Positions 55,711 through 64,000 of a stretch of DNA of 64,000 nucleotides are shown piece by piece. Under the pieces are notes generated by a model. The model searched no databases. It saw only the letters and a program-made list of their open reading frames with translations, and was not told where the DNA came from. Numbering within the stretch: the stretch's first letter is position 1; the number at the start of each line of letters is the position of its first letter. Origin of the DNA: Rhodobacteraceae bacterium S2214 (GTDB lineage: Bacteria; Pseudomonadota; Alphaproteobacteria; Rhodobacterales; Rhodobacteraceae); contig CP081161.1 in NCBI GenBank assembly GCA_025141675.1, positions 2,454,001 through 2,518,000 on the forward strand. The letters run 5' to 3'. Both the position numbers and the translations under genes were made by a program.

Positions 55711-57000
55711 ATGCATGATATCCGCATGATCCGTGACAATCCCGCCGCTTTCGATGCGGCCCTGTCTCGCCGTGGAGATGCGCCCTTGTCGTCCGAGATT
55801 TTGGCGATTGATACAGCACGCCGCGAGAAAATTCAGGCCGCTGAAACGGCGCAAGCTGACGCGAACAAAGCCGCCAAAGAAGTCGGTGCCGCCAAGGGCC
55901 GTGGCGACGAGGATGAATTCCAGCGTCTGCGTGCGCTTGTGTCTGAAAAGAAGGCGCAAATCGCCACGCTGAACGACGAAGCCAAAGCCGAAGACCAGCG
56001 TTTGACTGACCTTTTGGCGACGATCCCGAACCTGCCGTATGACGACGTTCCCGAAGGCGCAGATGAAGACGACAACGTCGAAGTCAAGAAATGGGGCGAA
56101 CCGCGCGAGATGAGCTTTGCGAAGGAACACTTTGAAATTCCAGCAGCAATTCCGGGTCTTGATTTCGCGACGGCTGGCAAATTGTCCGGTTCCCGCTTTG
56201 TGAACATGAAAGGCGCTGTCGCCCGCGTTCACCGCGCCTTGGGTCAATTCATGATCGATGTGCATGTCGAAGAAAACGGGTTGGAAGAGATTTCGACGCC
56301 AGTTCTGGTCCGTGACGAAGCCATGTATGGCACCGACAAATTGCCGAAATTTGGTGACGACAGCTACCAGACAACAAATGGCTGGTGGTTGATCCCGACG
56401 TCCGAAGTGACCCTGACCTATTCCGTCGCAGGTGACGTGCTGGAAGCCGCCGACCTGCCCCGCCGCATGACCGCCCACACGTTGTGCTTCCGGTCTGAAG
56501 CTGGTTCAGCGGGCCGCGATACGTCCGGTATGTTGCGTCAGCACCAGTTCGAAAAAGTCGAGATGGTGACAGTTTGTCACCCCGACACATCCGACGACGA
56601 ACAAAAACGTATGCTGCGCTGCGCCGAGGATATTCTTGAACGCCTCGAAGTTCCATATCGCACGGTTCTGCTTTGCACCGGCGACATGGGCTTTGGCGCG
56701 CGTCGCACCTACGACATTGAAGCATGGCTGCCCGGTCAGAACACCTACCGCGAGATATCAAGCGTCTCTACCACGGGTGATTTCCAAGCACGTCGCATGA
56801 ATGCACGGTTTAAACCCGAAGGCGGCGGCAAACCCGAATTCGTCCATACGCTGAACGGCTCTGGCCTTGCAGTTGGGCGTGCGTTGATTGCAGTGCTCGA
56901 AAACGGACAGCAGGAAAACGGTTCAATCAATCTGCCAACTGCCCTGCACCCGTACCTGCGTGGCAAAACGGCCATCACAGCCGACGGCACTCTCGTTTAA
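55711..57000 (+). CDS. serS: Seryl-tRNA synthetase
   Basis: A 429-residue class II synthetase charging tRNA-Ser. An N-terminal coiled-coil arm (about 30-105) is rich in Ala, Lys and Glu and grips the tRNA. Class II motif 2 is [22 protein letters not shown] and motif 3 includes [17 protein letters not shown]. Start at ATG 55711 with AAGGA upstream. Its 3' end overlaps the convergent DUF2235 gene by 4 nt. Confidence 0.97.
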   Translation: MHDIRMIRDNPAAFDAALSRRGDAPLSSEILAIDTARREKIQAAETAQADANKAAKEVGAAKGRGDEDEFQRLRALVSEKKAQIATLNDEAKAEDQRLTDLLATIPNLPYDDVPEGADEDDNVEVKKWGEPREMSFAKEHFEIPAAIPGLDFATAGKLSGSRFVNMKGAVARVHRALGQFMIDVHVEENGLEEISTPVLVRDEAMYGTDKLPKFGDDSYQTTNGWWLIPTSEVTLTYSVAGDVLEAADLPRRMTAHTLCFRSEAGSAGRDTSGMLRQHQFEKVEMVTVCHPDTSDDEQKRMLRCAEDILERLEVPYRTVLLCTGDMGFGARRTYDIEAWLPGQNTYREISSVSTTGDFQARRMNARFKPEGGGKPEFVHTLNGSGLAVGRALIAVLENGQQENGSINLPTALHPYLRGKTAITADGTLV

Positions 57001-58187
57001 TCAGGTGGTAGCAGCGGATCCTTTCCAAGGGTTCGCTGCACCGCATCCATGACTTTTGCCAATGTGCTAGGCCGATAATTGGCGTCACAGGCAATCCGCG
57101 CCTTCGTCACATCGGCCACTGTGATTGGGTCTGAAGGTCCTGCCCTGTCTTGGGACAAGAATCCTAACATACCGCTGAGCATGCCGGCTTTCTTGCTCAT
57201 CACGGATTCACGCACGTTATAGCCTGCGGCGATTTTCTCGATGACCTCGGTCCGCATGTCCAATCCGGCAGTCCGCGCACCTTCCGCGATCCAACCAAAA
57301 CTGGCGGCCGCCAAACCACCCTTTGCAACGCCGCCGCCAATCGTTCCGTGATCGCCCGGAAACCACTCCTGACGATACGGCCAATCGCCGACGGTTGCGG
57401 GGTCGAGGGTCACGTCGTCCTCGCCAGCCAACGCAAGTTTGTTCAGGCGGTCCAGATTATCCCATAGCGATGGCGGGAACGTCCGGCGGCGTTCGTCAAT
57501 GGCAACCGCATGGCGGGCAGATGCGACACTGCGCGACAGATCGGTATCGTGAAACTGATATTTCCTGTTGAACAGCTTTGCTGCCGCCAAAAACCCCGGA
57601 ACACCTAACGCACCAACCGTGTCCCAGACCCCCAAATAGGCAAGGTTCAGTTTAACACAAAGCCCCGCTTTGGTTTGCACACGCCAGTTAAACTCGGCCT
57701 CGCTGGTGGCGGTGTAGGGCGAAAAATCACGGCGGAATAAGAAACTTTCGGGATCGTCCGGCTTGGTTTCAGGATCGCGGGATCGGTATCGCGCCAACGC
57801 TTCTGGTATCCGCCCGACCGCATCGCGCGGCGGAATGCCACAAGACCGGATCATACCTGCCAGCGACCGCGCCGTATATGCGCCCCGTGAAAAGCCGAAG
57901 ATGTAGACTTCGTCCCCCGGTTCATAGCAAAACACCAAGGCGCGGTAGACCTCTTCGATATTCTCGGTCAGCCCCCAACCAAGCGCCCCGCCCCCGAATT
58001 TATCCAGCGTTTTTGCAATCTTATTGCCGCCGCGCCCCGACCCCACGCCGATCTGGTAGATCACGTGCTGGGTCATTCCATCTTCGGCCGTGAGCCGCAC
58101 CGCCTGCGCCATACGCACCACGTTCGTGGGATGTGGCGCATCATGCGTGTTCCACGTGCCGTCACAAAAAATCGCAATCCGTTTCAT
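56997..58187 (-). CDS. DUF2235 alpha/beta hydrolase (Tle1-like)
   Basis: A 396-residue DUF2235 protein. The opening [22 protein letters not shown] and the nucleophile motif [16 protein letters not shown] are diagnostic. Known relatives are type VI secretion phospholipase effectors (Tle1) and uncharacterised hydrolases. No T6SS gene or immunity protein is adjacent, so an effector role is not supported here. Ribosome site GGGAGC before the ATG. Convergent with serS. Confidence 0.88.
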   Translation of the reverse strand: MKRIAIFCDGTWNTHDAPHPTNVVRMAQAVRLTAEDGMTQHVIYQIGVGSGRGGNKIAKTLDKFGGGALGWGLTENIEEVYRALVFCYEPGDEVYIFGFSRGAYTARSLAGMIRSCGIPPRDAVGRIPEALARYRSRDPETKPDDPESFLFRRDFSPYTATSEAEFNWRVQTKAGLCVKLNLAYLGVWDTVGALGVPGFLAAAKLFNRKYQFHDTDLSRSVASARHAVAIDERRRTFPPSLWDNLDRLNKLALAGEDDVTLDPATVGDWPYRQEWFPGDHGTIGGGVAKGGLAAASFGWIAEGARTAGLDMRTEVIEKIAAGYNVRESVMSKKAGMLSGMLGFLSQDRAGPSDPITVADVTKARIACDANYRPSTLAKVMDAVQRTLGKDPLLPPD

Positions 58188-58296
58188 GATACGCTCCCTC
58201 TGGTTGCGTCAACGATCTGCGATTACCCCTAGGTCAACAAGTCCGAATTTCCTGACTTTTAAGTGAACCAAACAGCGGGCCGAGAGTATCTAGGGT

Positions 58297-59019
58297 ATGA
58301 TATATGCAATCCTCACAGTTCTTTTCACCGCGAGTTTCGTGATCTCGCCTGCTTTCACAACCTTTACAGGGTTTGAATCCAACCAACTGCCGATTCCGCA
58401 GATTGACCCACCGATTCAGCCTGCCGGTTATGCATTCAGCATCTGGGGCCTGATTTACGCGTGGTTGGTTGTGTCGGCCGTTTTTGGCGTCTGGAAACGC
58501 AGCGACGATCCCGCGTGGGACAAAGCACGCCCCTATCTGATCGCGTCGCTCGTTATCGGGACGCCGTGGTTATTTGTGGCAACGCAAAGCGCAATTCTGG
58601 CGACGGTGATGATTATCGCGATGGCGGTCACAGCGATCATTGCACTGCTGCGGGCGCCCGCGCTTGACCAGTGGTGGTTCCGCGTGCCTGTGGGCATCTA
58701 TGCAGGTTGGCTGACAGCGGCGAGTTTTGTGTCCATCGGCAGCACGATGGCCGGTTATGGCGTTGTGTTCGGCAGCCTTGGCTGGGCGTACATCGGGATT
58801 ATCGGTGCGTTGGTCGTGGGGCTAACTGTTTACAGTCAACGCCCCGCGCTCGAATACCTACTGACCATTGTTTGGGCGCTGGTCGGGATCATCGTTGCCA
58901 ACCAAGGCGGTGAACAAACTGTGCTGTGGTTAGCCCAAGGCGGGATCGCCGCCTTGGTGATCGTTATGATTTGGAGCGGCCTTTCCGCTCGGTCGTCCCA
59001 GGCGTCGCCATATGCTTAG
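58297..59019 (+). CDS. TspO/MBR-like tryptophan-rich membrane protein
   Basis: A 240-residue integral membrane protein with seven hydrophobic segments. The motif [19 protein letters not shown] near residue 42 and many tryptophans point to a distant TspO/MBR relative (tryptophan-rich sensory protein), a group that binds porphyrins and other lipophilic molecules. It is longer than classical TspO (about 160). Start at ATG 58297. Its last 56 nt overlap the end of der on the other strand. Confidence 0.72.
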   Translation: MIYAILTVLFTASFVISPAFTTFTGFESNQLPIPQIDPPIQPAGYAFSIWGLIYAWLVVSAVFGVWKRSDDPAWDKARPYLIASLVIGTPWLFVATQSAILATVMIIAMAVTAIIALLRAPALDQWWFRVPVGIYAGWLTAASFVSIGSTMAGYGVVFGSLGWAYIGIIGALVVGLTVYSQRPALEYLLTIVWALVGIIVANQGGEQTVLWLAQGGIAALVIVMIWSGLSARSSQASPYA

Positions 59020-60442
59020 ACAGGCGTGACGGCTGGTAGGACTTCTTGTCTTTATACGGGTTCTTGTCGCCCTGATCGCGCAGGTACAGTCGGATCGGCG
59101 TACCGGGCATGTCGAAATCATTCCGCAGCCCGTTGACCAGATACCGACGATAGCTTTCGGGCACGAGGTCGGGGAACGACGACATGACCACAAAGGCAGG
59201 CGGACGTGTCTTCACCTGTGTCGCATAACGCATCTTGATGCGGCGACCACCTGGTGCGGGCGGCGGGTGCTGTTCGAGCATACCGGTCAGCCAGCGGTTC
59301 AACTGCGCGGTGGTCGCACGGCGGTTCCATACTTCATGTGCACGCATGATCGCTTGTTGGAGACGATCAAGCCCTTTGCCCGTCTTCGCAGAGACCGTCA
59401 CCAAAGGTGCGCCCTTTAGCTGCGGCAGCAGGCGTGCAAATTCTTCTTTCAGCTCTTTCAGCTTTTCTTGCTTGTTCGCCTCGATGTCCCACTTGTTGAC
59501 AGCGATCACAACGGCGCGGCCTTCGCGTTCCGCCAAATCGGCGATCCGCAAATCCTGTTGTTCAAACGGGATGTCGGCGTCGAGCAGAACCACAACGACT
59601 TCGGCAAATTTTACGGCGCGCAGCCCGTCGGAGACAGACAGCTTTTCGATCTTCTCTTGGACTTTCGCCTTTTTGCGCATTCCAGCGGTGTCAAAAATCC
59701 GCATCGGCACACCGTCCCAGTCCTGCTGGACGGAAATCGCGTCGCGCGTGATACCCGCTTCGGGACCAGTCAGCAGACGCTCTTCACCGATGATTTGGTT
59801 GATCAGCGTTGATTTACCCGCGTTCGGGCGACCGACAACGGCAATTTGCAATGGCTTTTCACGGGTTGGAATGCGGACTTCGTCATCGTCGTCGTCAGAC
59901 ACATCCACGTCAACATCCGGCGCATCAGCGGCGGCACGTTCGGCGTTCGCATCATGGATCGGACGCAATACGTCCATCAGTTCGCCCATGCCTTCACCGT
60001 GTTCGGCAGACATCCGGATCGGTTCGCCAAGACCGAGCGAATAGGCCTCGAGGATCGTCGCGTCAGCGGCTTTGCCTTCGCCCTTGTTCGCGGCCAGAAT
60101 AACGTTGGCGTTTTTCTTACGCAGGATTTCAGCGAAAACCATATCGGCAGGCAAAACCCCTGCCCGTGCGTCGATCATGAAAAGACACACATCGGCCATT
60201 TCAACAGCGCGTTCGGTCAGGCGACGCATACGTCCCTGAAGGCTGTCATCGGTCGCATCTTCCAATCCGGCAGAATCAATCACCGTGAATTTGAGGTCGG
60301 CAATCCGGCCAGCCCCTTCACGCAAATCACGCGTTACCCCGGGTTGGTCATCGACCAAAGCCAGTTTTTTCCCAACCAAGCGGTTGAAAAGAGTGGATTT
60401 CCCGACATTGGGACGGCCCACGATCGCGAGGGTAAAGCTCAT
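58964..60442 (-). CDS. der: Ribosome assembly GTPase Der (EngA)
   Basis: A 492-residue double GTPase. G-domain 1: GRPNVGKST at 8-16 and DSAGLED. G-domain 2: GRPNAGKST near 210, [10 protein letters not shown] and NKWD. An acidic linker of Asp residues joins the two. The KH-like C-terminal domain follows. Required for 50S assembly. It is downstream of bamB (36 nt) on the same strand, a common neighbour pair. Its 3' end overlaps the TspO-like gene by 56 nt. Confidence 0.97.
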   Translation of the reverse strand: MSFTLAIVGRPNVGKSTLFNRLVGKKLALVDDQPGVTRDLREGAGRIADLKFTVIDSAGLEDATDDSLQGRMRRLTERAVEMADVCLFMIDARAGVLPADMVFAEILRKKNANVILAANKGEGKAADATILEAYSLGLGEPIRMSAEHGEGMGELMDVLRPIHDANAERAAADAPDVDVDVSDDDDDEVRIPTREKPLQIAVVGRPNAGKSTLINQIIGEERLLTGPEAGITRDAISVQQDWDGVPMRIFDTAGMRKKAKVQEKIEKLSVSDGLRAVKFAEVVVVLLDADIPFEQQDLRIADLAEREGRAVVIAVNKWDIEANKQEKLKELKEEFARLLPQLKGAPLVTVSAKTGKGLDRLQQAIMRAHEVWNRRATTAQLNRWLTGMLEQHPPPAPGGRRIKMRYATQVKTRPPAFVVMSSFPDLVPESYRRYLVNGLRNDFDMPGTPIRLYLRDQGDKNPYKDKKSYQPSRLSKHMATPGTTERKGRSKS

Positions 60443-60478
60443 TTCATTTCTCCTAGCCGGAGCGGCAACAGATGTCGC

Positions 60479-61777
60479 TTACCGGAAAGCGTGCAATTGC
60501 CCTGTTTTCGAGACGACGTAAAGGGTCTGTCCTGCAACAACCGGGTTTGACGCAGCACCACCTTCAAGCGGGATAGCCCCAACAAGCGCGCCAGACACCG
60601 GATCAAACTGCCGGATCACCCCGTCGGACGACGCGACGATCAGACGTCCGCCCGCTAGGACGGGGCCGTAATGCGCCACAACTTCGTTGGAACTGCCGAA
60701 AGTGCCAGCCTCTAGCAATCCGGGCAGTTGGACCTTCCAGACGGGTGTCCCGTCGCTGTCGTTCAAACGGACAAGTTCGTTCAGGTCGTTGACCGCAAAG
60801 ACCGCATTGCCAACAGGCCAGACAGGGCTGACTGCGCCTTCTTGGGCTGTCCAAATCCGGTCGCCGTTGGACACGTCCAGTTTCACGATCTGACCCGCAA
60901 AGTTACCGACGTAAACGTCATTGCCTTTGATCACGGGATCACCCGCAATATCGCTGATCGTCGCCGCAGCACTGCCCGTCCGCGCACCGCTGACAACAGT
61001 TGACCACCGACGCAAACCGCCTTCTGGGAATGTCGCGACGACTTCGCCAGACGGGAACGGGAACACGGCAATGCCGCTATCAACTGCAACGCCTGCACCG
61101 CCACCAAACACGCCAAGCGCCGGTGTCGCCGAAAGCTGCCAACGGATGCGGCCGCTGTCCACTTCCAACGCCCAGCCAGTCCCGTCGCGGCCTACGATAT
61201 AGGCCAGATCGCCAAAGACAGTCGGTGCAGATACGCCGGGTGCGTCAAGGTCTTGCGTCCAGACTTCGCCACCAGTGGCAGCATCTAGCATCACAACTTC
61301 GCCAAAGCCCGTGGTCACAAACACACGGCCTGCCGCAATCGCCACACCACCGCCAGACGCATCACGCGCCCCGTCACTGCCCGGTGTCAGGTTCACTGAC
61401 CAAAGCCGCGTCCCGCTGGTGGCAGTCGCTGTCACATTTGCACGCGCATCAAGCGTGTAGATCACACCGTTAGAGACAACGGGGTCCGCTGTAATACGGG
61501 CCCGCCGGCTGTCGCCTTCGCCGATGGAAGTCGCAAACACCTGACGCGGTGCGCCAGACAAAGCGGGATGGGTGAGCTGATGCGAAGCGTTACCGTTGCG
61601 ATGTGTCCATGACGCATTCGCGACTTGACCGGGCAACGAAATCGGCAATGCCTGATTGACGATATTCTGCTGCGGGCGAATGTCGAAACGTTCTCCCGGA
61701 AGGATCACGTCTGTTTCTCCACAGCCAAGCAGGACTGCAAAGGCGCACACCGCGCTAAATCGGAAATACCCTGTCAC
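60479..61777 (-). CDS. bamB: Outer membrane assembly lipoprotein BamB-like
   Basis: A 432-residue PQQ-repeat beta-propeller protein. Lipobox LLGC with Cys19 after a short hydrophobic signal. Eight blades are suggested by repeats such as GRVFVTTGFGEVVMLDAATGGEVWTQD (in pieces) and ending GQTLYVVSKTGQLHAF. Part of the BAM complex. Encoded 42 nt after the YfgM-like gene and 36 nt before der, the conserved yfgM-bamB-der order. Confidence 0.93.
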   Translation of the reverse strand: MTGYFRFSAVCAFAVLLGCGETDVILPGERFDIRPQQNIVNQALPISLPGQVANASWTHRNGNASHQLTHPALSGAPRQVFATSIGEGDSRRARITADPVVSNGVIYTLDARANVTATATSGTRLWSVNLTPGSDGARDASGGGVAIAAGRVFVTTGFGEVVMLDAATGGEVWTQDLDAPGVSAPTVFGDLAYIVGRDGTGWALEVDSGRIRWQLSATPALGVFGGGAGVAVDSGIAVFPFPSGEVVATFPEGGLRRWSTVVSGARTGSAAATISDIAGDPVIKGNDVYVGNFAGQIVKLDVSNGDRIWTAQEGAVSPVWPVGNAVFAVNDLNELVRLNDSDGTPVWKVQLPGLLEAGTFGSSNEVVAHYGPVLAGGRLIVASSDGVIRQFDPVSGALVGAIPLEGGAASNPVVAGQTLYVVSKTGQLHAFR

Positions 61778-61819
61778 GACGATTGCCCCTTCGCGATCTT
61801 ATTCTTAGTCACCCGCAGC

Positions 61820-62482
61820 TTATTCAGCGGCGGCTGGTTCTACTTCTTCGCCAAGCGCCACCATCAAGGTTTGCGCACGATCACGCAAGCCCCGAGACAC
61901 TGCCGCGTCTTCCAAAATCGCACGCAATCCGTTAGCCGCAGCGTCGGTGTCGCCTGCCGCGACATCCATCATCGCGATTTGCTCCAGCGCGAGCAAACGA
62001 TACGGCATTCCGGGTGTTGCGAGGGATTGCAGCATTTGGCGACGCGCTGCTGGATCTTCGCCTTCGATCGCAATCGTGGCGGATTTAAACGTTGCTACAT
62101 CGCGGTAAGCCTGCGGGATCACGTCGCTTGCCGCCAACGCATCAAGCGTGGCCTTGGCCGCAACCAGATCACCGGAACTTTGCTGCGCTGCAGCCGTTAG
62201 CAATCCTGTGACGGCTTCTGCTGGTCCATCTGTCGTGACCGCAGCCAATGCTGTTGCCCGTTCAGCGACATCGTCATTTGCAAGTGCTTCGATCAGCGCA
62301 TCACCTGCCGCTTGTGCAGCCGCACGATCCTGCGCTTTTGTCCATTCAGAATAAGCAGCCCCGCCAACCAAAACGAGGATCAGCGCAATCGCGATCCACC
62401 CGTATTTCTTGACGTATCCAAACAACTGGTCGTTACGGACTTCTTCCGAAACTTCGTTGATAAAACTATCGGTATCGCTCAC
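61820..62482 (-). CDS. YfgM-like tetratricopeptide protein
   Basis: A 220-residue membrane-anchored protein starting with GTG 62482 (SDTDSFINEVSEEVRND), preceded by GAGGGGG. The frame is open up to 62650, but the added residues do not look like the family. One helix at about 27-45 (YGWIAIALILVLVGGAAYSEW), then Ala-rich TPR-like repeats. YfgM is a SecYEG ancillary periplasmic chaperone. Position before bamB-der supports the call. Confidence 0.88.
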   Translation of the reverse strand: MSDTDSFINEVSEEVRNDQLFGYVKKYGWIAIALILVLVGGAAYSEWTKAQDRAAAQAAGDALIEALANDDVAERATALAAVTTDGPAEAVTGLLTAAAQQSSGDLVAAKATLDALAASDVIPQAYRDVATFKSATIAIEGEDPAARRQMLQSLATPGMPYRLLALEQIAMMDVAAGDTDAAANGLRAILEDAAVSRGLRDRAQTLMVALGEEVEPAAAE

Positions 62483-62773
62483 GGTATCCCCCTCAGTGCG
62501 CCGCATCTTTGCGCGGGCGCAAACTGCCTTGTGCGGGGTACATATCGCGAAGGCTGGCGGATTGCCAAGGCCCCACAGACCCATCGGCGAATTTGTGACG
62601 ACACAAAGGGTTGCGGCGGCGCAGAAAACGACCTTGCGGCAACTTGGCAAACACCCTAAAACTGAACTAATTAGTTTAGTGCTCTTTTATGAAACCAAAA
62701 CGCCCCTACTTACGTAGAGTTAATTAGATACGGCAATACACACAGTTGCGTCCAAAATTACGAAAGCCCGACT
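62483..62773. other. Divergent intergenic region
   Basis: About 290 nt between the YfgM-like gene and the RND adaptor gene. It is more AT-rich near 62660-62730 (AATTAGTTTAGTG, TTAATTAGATACG) and should hold both promoters. I see no clear hexamer pair, hairpin or operator. Confidence 0.5.
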
Positions 62774-64000
62774 ATGAAGATCATTCCATTCATCACCGCA
62801 ATTCTGGTGGCGGGCATCCTTGGATTGCTCATCCTTGAACGGGACCGTGTCATCGCATTTGCCCAAGGGCCAGCAACTGAAACAACTCAGGTCGTGGAGA
62901 CCACGGAGGAAGCAACCGAAGAAGAACCGGTCGCAGATGCGCCCCGCGATCAAATTGTCCGTGTTGTGGCCTTAGCGTCTGAAGCCCAAAACATTGACAG
63001 CGCCGTGATTTTGCGTGGCCGGACCGAAGCCGCACGGCAGGTCAACGTGGCTGCCGAAACATCCGGTCTTGTGGTATCCGAACCCCTAAATAAGGGCGGC
63101 TATGTCAACATGGGCGACGTTTTGTGCGAACTTGATCCGGGCACACGCAGCGCCAGTCTTGCCGAAGCAGAAGCCCGCTTGGCAGAGGCACGTGGCCGTG
63201 TTCCTGAAGCACAAGCATCAATCGCCGAAGCAGAGGCGCGCGTGCGCGAGGCCAACCTGAACGTCGAAAATGCACGCCGTCTGAATGAACGCGGTGTCAG
63301 TTCCGAAACCCAATTGATCAGCGCCGAAGCCGCAGCAGAAGCCGCGACCGCAGGCCTGCAACGCGCCCAATCCGGTATCGCATCTGCACAAGCAGGTATC
63401 GAAGCCGCCCAAGCGGGTGTCGCGTCCGCAGAGGCGGAAATCGACCGTCTGACGATTGTGGCCCCGTTCAGCGGGTTGTTGGAAACCGATACCGCAGAGC
63501 TTGGCACCTTGATGCAGCCCGGTGCCGCCTGCGCGACTATCGTGCAACTTGATCCGATCAAACTGGTCGGTTTTGTCCCCGAAATTGACGTGACCAAAGT
63601 CACCGTTGGTGCACGTGCTGGTGCAAAGATCGCGACGGGCGCGGATGTTGCAGGTGAGGTGACGTTCCTGTCCCGCTCTGCCGATGAAACGACCCGCACG
63701 TTCCGCGTCGAGGTTGAAGTGCCAAATACCGACAATGCCATCAGTGCAGGCCAAACCGTCGAAATCGTCGTGGCCTCGGACGGGCGTCAGGCCCATCTTG
63801 TGCCGCAGTCATCCTTAACTTTGAACGATGACGGTGCCCTTGGTGTCCGGACCATCGCCGAAGACAACAAGGCGCTGTTTATGCCCGTGACCTTGCTGCG
63901 TGATACAGCCGAAGGCGTCTGGGTCACCGACCTGCCTAACGCTGTGAACATCATCACCGTCGGTCAAGAATTTGTCATCGACGGCGTGACCGTCGACCCC
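62774..64000 (+). CDS. RND efflux periplasmic adaptor subunit (3' end outside window)
   Basis: An open frame of 409 codons from ATG 62774 to the right edge. Residues 1-25 are a membrane anchor; 30-60 are acidic. The adaptor core shows the lipoyl half AETSGLVVSEPLNKGGYVNMGDVLCELDPG (in parts), a long alanine-rich coiled-coil hairpin at about 127-225 made of repeated AEAEARLAEAR-like heptads, and the second lipoyl half IVAPFSGLLETDTAELGTLM. Beta-barrel motifs follow (GAKIATGADVAGEVTF, SADETTRTFRVEVEVPN). The RND pump gene is expected downstream. It joins an inner-membrane pump to the outer membrane; substrate unknown. Confidence 0.93.
   Translation, partial: MKIIPFITAILVAGILGLLILERDRVIAFAQGPATETTQVVETTEEATEEEPVADAPRDQIVRVVALASEAQNIDSAVILRGRTEAARQVNVAAETSGLVVSEPLNKGGYVNMGDVLCELDPGTRSASLAEAEARLAEARGRVPEAQASIAEAEARVREANLNVENARRLNERGVSSETQLISAEAAAEAATAGLQRAQSGIASAQAGIEAAQAGVASAEAEIDRLTIVAPFSGLLETDTAELGTLMQPGAACATIVQLDPIKLVGFVPEIDVTKVTVGARAGAKIATGADVAGEVTFLSRSADETTRTFRVEVEVPNTDNAISAGQTVEIVVASDGRQAHLVPQSSLTLNDDGALGVRTIAEDNKALFMPVTLLRDTAEGVWVTDLPNAVNIITVGQEFVIDGVTVDP

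Overview
The window reads as chromosomal DNA of a marine alphaproteobacterium of the order Rhodobacterales (roseobacter-like). This is inferred from a complete Rhodobacter-type gene transfer agent (GTA) cluster, the fabF-mltG and der-bamB neighbourhoods, a ccmABCDG-SecDF-YajC block, and single-gene hits typical of that group. The genus cannot be fixed from the sequence alone. One tRNA gene is present (Leu, anticodon UAG). I see no rRNA, CRISPR array, insertion sequence or classical prophage.

Layout. (1) 1-13,455, minus strand: GTA structural operon g1 to g15, reading right to left: small and large terminase, portal, g3.5, prohead protease, capsid, connectors, tail genes, NlpC/P60 peptidase and the large host-specificity protein, which runs off the left edge. 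(2) 13,648-19,303: mltG, fabF, acpP, fabG and fabD, all minus, interrupted by a divergent PilZ membrane protein. (3) 19,496-22,158: a cytochrome b561-YceI fusion, a convergent stand-alone YceI and a membrane protein. (4) 22,311-25,888: rpsF-rpsR-rplI and a Tat-exported cyclic-nucleotide phosphodiesterase/nucleotidase. (5) 26,061-29,411: an orphan putative zinc-binding coiled-coil protein, a secreted protein, tig with tRNA-Leu, and a Hint-domain protein. (6) 29,417-33,176: nnr, carrying an in-frame palindromic repeat, and the nitrogen-control pair glnB-glnA. (7) 33,257-40,225: amino-acid, cofactor and purine genes (ilvA, bioY, purB) with several family-level proteins.

(8) 40,266-45,631 is the most unusual part. 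luxI and luxR lie on the minus strand. Divergent from them is a receptor with a complete-looking acyl-homoserine-lactone pocket but no DNA-binding domain. It is followed in tight array by an orphan FliG-like protein, a cobalt-type nitrile hydratase/thiocyanate hydrolase whose beta subunit is split in two, and an LpxL-type acyltransferase. (9) 45,624-49,340: DUF1223 protein and aconitase. (10) 49,445-55,498, minus: cytochrome c maturation genes ccmG-D-C-B-A, an Mth938-like protein, fused secDF and yajC. (11) 55,711-64,000: serS, DUF2235 hydrolase, a TspO-like protein, der, bamB, a YfgM-like protein and the start of an RND efflux adaptor that leaves the right edge.

How it fits together: most of the window is housekeeping (fatty acid synthesis, ribosome, nitrogen assimilation, envelope protein export and heme export). 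The accessory interest lies in three places: the intact GTA, which in Rhodobacter capsulatus is controlled by quorum sensing; the quorum-sensing locus with its HTH-less receptor; and a mobile-looking repeat that has inserted in frame into a conserved enzyme. All functional calls are from reading the sequence, with no database search.
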